This document shows positions 61,593 to 64,000 of a stretch of DNA of 64,000 bases, in pieces. Location of the stretch: contig NZ_SHLC01000001.1 in assembly GCF_004217495.1 (NCBI RefSeq), positions 3,534,001 to 3,598,000 of the forward strand. Reading direction: 5' to 3'. The notes below the pieces were generated by a model that saw nothing but the letters and a program-made list of their open reading frames with translations, did not search any database and was not told where the DNA came from. This DNA comes from Microterricola gilva (lineage in GTDB: Bacteria > Actinomycetota > Actinomycetes > Actinomycetales > Microbacteriaceae). The first letter of the stretch is position 1; each line of letters begins with the position of its first letter. A program made the position numbers and the translations under genes.

Positions 61593-62894
61593 GTGTCGCT
61601 TGCGTTGTCGCCGGAACAGGCCGCCGTCTTTGAGGCGATCGAGGGCACGAAAGACCATGTCTTCGTCACCGGCCGCGCGGGTACGGGTAAGTCCACGCTG
61701 CTGAACCACCTCAACTGGAACACCGAGAAGCAGATCGCGATCGCCGCCCCGACCGGGGTCGCGGCCCTCAATGTCGGCGGGCAGACAATCCACTCGCTGT
61801 TCCGGCTGCCGATCGGCATCATCGCCGACCACGACATCGACCAAAACGATCAGACGAAGAAACTGCTCAACAGCATCGACACGCTCGTGATCGACGAGGT
61901 CAGCATGGTCAGCGCCGACCTGATGGATGCCATCGACCGCAGCCTCCGCCAGGCCAGGGTCAAGCCGTTCACCCCCTTCGGTGGCGTGCAGCTCGTGCTC
62001 TTCGGTGACCCGTACCAGCTGGCTCCCGTTCCCGGAGACCCGGAGGAACGCGCCTACTACGCCGATCACTACCGCTCCATGTGGTTCTTCGACGCGAAGG
62101 TCTGGCAGGAGGCCGGACTGCGCATCTTCGAGCTCACCGAGATCCACCGCCAGAACGACAGTGCGTTCAAGGGCATGCTGAATGCGGTGCGGCACGGCCG
62201 CGTCACGGCCGAGATCGCCGGTGCGCTCAACGGCATGGGCGCCCGCCGGCCGTTGCCGGAAGAGGGCGCCATCACCCTGGCCACCCGCAACGACGCCGTC
62301 AACCGCATCAATGCGAGCGCGCTGGCGCGGCTGCCCGGTGCCGCGCGCACGGCAGAGGCCGAGATCATGGGCGACTTCGGCGGCCGTGCCTACCCGGCCG
62401 ACGCCAAGCTCGAGCTCAAGATCGGTGCGCAGGTGATGTTCCTCCGCAATGACAGCGCGATCGACGGCGGCCCGCGCTGGGTGAACGGCACGATCGGCAC
62501 CGTGACGGAACTCAGCGACACCGTCGTCGTCGACATCGGCGGCGAGGAGCACGAGGTCGAGCCGGCGAGCTGGGAGAAGTTCAAATACAGCTACAACCCG
62601 CTCACCAAGAAGCTCGTCAAAGACGTGGTGGCCGAGTTCTCGCAGTTCCCGCTCCGCCTCGCCTGGGCCGTGACGATCCACAAATCGCAGGGCGCCAGCT
62701 ACGAGCGGGCGATCGTCGACCTCGGCAGCCGGGTCTTCAGCCCGGGGCAGACGTACGTCGCGCTCAGCCGACTGACCAGCCTGGAGGGGCTCTACCTCAC
62801 GCGCCCGCTCCGCCCCAGCGACATCATCGTCGACGAGAATGTGCGCCGATTCATGTCTGAGGCCGAGCGCGAACGGCCCGTCACCGCACGCTGA
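61593..62894 (+). CDS. PIF1/RecD-like superfamily 1 DNA helicase
   Basis: 433 residues. GTG 61593 follows GAAAGG and fits the start SLALSPEQAAVFEAIEG. Motif I GRAGTGKST (about 28-36), motif Ia AAPTGVAALNVGGQTIHSLF, motif II IDEVSMV (Asp about 101), LVLFGDPYQLAPV (motif III), and VTIHKSQGASYERAIVDLG, FSPGQTYVALSRLTSLEGL (motifs V-VI). This is the compact PIF1-like form; it lacks the N-terminal domains of RecD2. It would unwind DNA 5'-to-3', perhaps at G-quadruplex or stalled forks. Stands alone. Confidence 0.87.
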   Translation: MSLALSPEQAAVFEAIEGTKDHVFVTGRAGTGKSTLLNHLNWNTEKQIAIAAPTGVAALNVGGQTIHSLFRLPIGIIADHDIDQNDQTKKLLNSIDTLVIDEVSMVSADLMDAIDRSLRQARVKPFTPFGGVQLVLFGDPYQLAPVPGDPEERAYYADHYRSMWFFDAKVWQEAGLRIFELTEIHRQNDSAFKGMLNAVRHGRVTAEIAGALNGMGARRPLPEEGAITLATRNDAVNRINASALARLPGAARTAEAEIMGDFGGRAYPADAKLELKIGAQVMFLRNDSAIDGGPRWVNGTIGTVTELSDTVVVDIGGEEHEVEPASWEKFKYSYNPLTKKLVKDVVAEFSQFPLRLAWAVTIHKSQGASYERAIVDLGSRVFSPGQTYVALSRLTSLEGLYLTRPLRPSDIIVDENVRRFMSEAERERPVTAR

Positions 62895-63022
62895 GTCCAG
62901 GCACTCCGCGCGCCGACCGCACCCCGTGCCGTAACGGTGCGATCTCGTTCTCGGCATGCTCTCAGGACGGGCGGTAGAATCCCCTCATACGGGGGATGTT
63001 TTTGCGCAACGAGGGGGCTCGA

Positions 63023-64000
63023 TTGAACGCACAGAGTAAACGGGGCAGGCGGAGGCGGCTGTTCGCGGCCGGCGCCATGGTGCTGCTGACGGTGGGATTG
63101 GCGGCGTGTTCGGCGGATGTCGGAGCCGTCGTGCCCGAGCTGCCGAAACAACACGATGGGCCGCTGCCGCAGGCGATGACCGAGCAGCTCGACGCGGCGC
63201 TCGCCCAGGCGATCGCCTGGTCTGCGTCATCCGGGGCCATTGCCGGGGTGTGGGCCCCGTGGGGCGGCGAGTGGACCAGCGCCCAGGGCGTGAGCACCGT
63301 GGGAGGCTCGACCCCGCTCAGCAGGGACATGCACTTCCGCAGCGCTGCCGGTGACCGGCCAATGGTCTGCACGGTGATGCTCGAGTTGGCGGATGCCGGC
63401 ACGCTCTCGGTGAGCGACCCGGTCGCGAAGTACCTGCCGGACCAGCCGGGGCTGGAGGGCATCACCCTCGGCCAGCTCTGCCAGGGCACGGCGGGCCTCG
63501 CCGACTACCGGGCGCAGTTCCAGGCGCAGTTTGTGAACAATCCGACGCGGGAATGGTCGGGCATCGAGCTGATCTCCGGCGGACTCGCCGCGGCCAGGAC
63601 GGAGCCTGGCACCACCTGGCAGGATTCCGCGACGGCGATCGGCGTGCTCGGCCTGGCGCTGACGGCGGCGAGCGGCCAGAGCTGGTCTGAGCTGTACGAC
63701 GACTACATCTTCACTCCGCTCGGCCTGAGCGAGACCAGTGTGCCAGTCGGCGACGATCTCACCATCGCGTCGCCGGCGCCCCACGGCTATGCAGCAGCGG
63801 TGAACGCGGATGGTTCCCGGGACTGCGCCGTGATGCACGATGAGACGAAGCTCTCACCCTCGCTCTCCGGCGTGACCGGCGGCGTCGTCTCGACTCTCGA
63901 CGAGCTCAAGCACTGGTCGCAGGTGCTGGCGGAGGGGAGCCTGCTGAGCAAGCGATCGGCCGACGCCCAGCTGGCCACGATCTCGCTCGGCGGCGATTCC
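63023..64000 (+). CDS. Beta-lactamase-fold lipoprotein, probably inactive (3' end outside window)
   Basis: 326 residues visible; the frame is open to the window edge. TTG 63023 is chosen for GAGGGGG upstream and a lipoprotein signal (KRGRRRR, hydrophobic core, LAAC); ATG 62996 is in frame. A TAGAAT box at 62975 may be its -10. Overall fold is that of class C beta-lactamase/serine hydrolases: MHFRSAAGDRPMVCTVMLEL, DPVAKYLPDQPG and YIFTPLGLSETSV. The catalytic Ser-x-x-Lys is absent: where it belongs the sequence reads AGDR. The Tyr-x-Asn motif is replaced by DSA. It is therefore probably a binding or regulatory pseudoenzyme. Confidence 0.82.
   Translation, partial: MNAQSKRGRRRRLFAAGAMVLLTVGLAACSADVGAVVPELPKQHDGPLPQAMTEQLDAALAQAIAWSASSGAIAGVWAPWGGEWTSAQGVSTVGGSTPLSRDMHFRSAAGDRPMVCTVMLELADAGTLSVSDPVAKYLPDQPGLEGITLGQLCQGTAGLADYRAQFQAQFVNNPTREWSGIELISGGLAAARTEPGTTWQDSATAIGVLGLALTAASGQSWSELYDDYIFTPLGLSETSVPVGDDLTIASPAPHGYAAAVNADGSRDCAVMHDETKLSPSLSGVTGGVVSTLDELKHWSQVLAEGSLLSKRSADAQLATISLGGDS

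Overview
The window is high-GC actinobacterial DNA. It most likely comes from the Microbacteriaceae. The evidence is the actinobacterial gene order yidC-jag-rsmG-parA-parB-trxB-murJ and rpsF-ssb-rpsR-rplI-dnaB, frequent GTG starts, a CopD/CtaG fusion, a 13E12-type HNH protein, F420-type oxidoreductases and zinc-free ribosomal protein variants. Family level is an inference from content. The left end lies close to the chromosome origin: yidC is cut by the edge, and dnaA/rpmH would be expected just outside.

Layout. 1-5.4 kb: yidC, jag, rsmG, parA and parB, with seven exact copies of the ParB site GTTTCACGTGAAAC. One is at the rsmG start, one is inside parA, and five lie in a gene-free stretch of 1.3 kb. 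5.4-13.5 kb (minus strand): ddl, an aminotransferase, trxA, trxB, murJ and a large DUF6049 envelope protein. 13.7-20.3 kb (plus strand): cca, an orphan solute-binding protein, rpsF-ssb-rpsR-rplI and dnaB. The rplI-dnaB gap holds a cluster of DnaA boxes next to an AT-rich segment. 20.3-22.8 kb: a small accessory island between copies of a 30-bp direct repeat, one of which starts at the dnaB stop codon. It carries a bactofilin-like repeat protein and two small membrane proteins. 22.8-31.4 kb: hrpB, a DUF4287 protein, a RidA protein, a serine/threonine dehydratase, an HNH protein, and an HxlR regulator divergent from a flavin/F420 oxidoreductase pair.

31.6-35.6 kb: the three-gene proton-translocating transhydrogenase and two small membrane proteins. 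35.7-39.6 kb: purB with a tyrosine phosphatase (minus), then a WXG-like small protein overlapping a membrane-linked alpha/beta hydrolase. 40-45 kb: hisC and a 2-oxoacid dehydrogenase E1alpha-E1beta-E2 operon. 45.4-48.7 kb: a glycine betaine/proline ABC importer. 49.5-56.1 kb: a zinc-homeostasis neighbourhood, with a Zur box, znuA-znuC-znuB, a zur-like gene and the zinc-free L28-L33-S14 operon. A membrane Ser/Thr kinase, a lipoprotein and a DUF1349 protein lie between them. 56.4-64 kb: HU, CopD/CtaG, a DUF559 endonuclease-like gene flanked by two homologous palindromes, a membrane protein, a PIF1/RecD-like helicase, and the start of a beta-lactamase-fold lipoprotein whose catalytic Ser and Lys appear to be missing.

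Most of the window is ordinary core genome. The parts worth a second look are the parS/repeat zone, the DnaA-box cluster before dnaB, the island after dnaB, the WXG-like/hydrolase pair, and the palindrome-flanked endonuclease gene. No tRNA, rRNA, CRISPR array or intact insertion sequence was seen.
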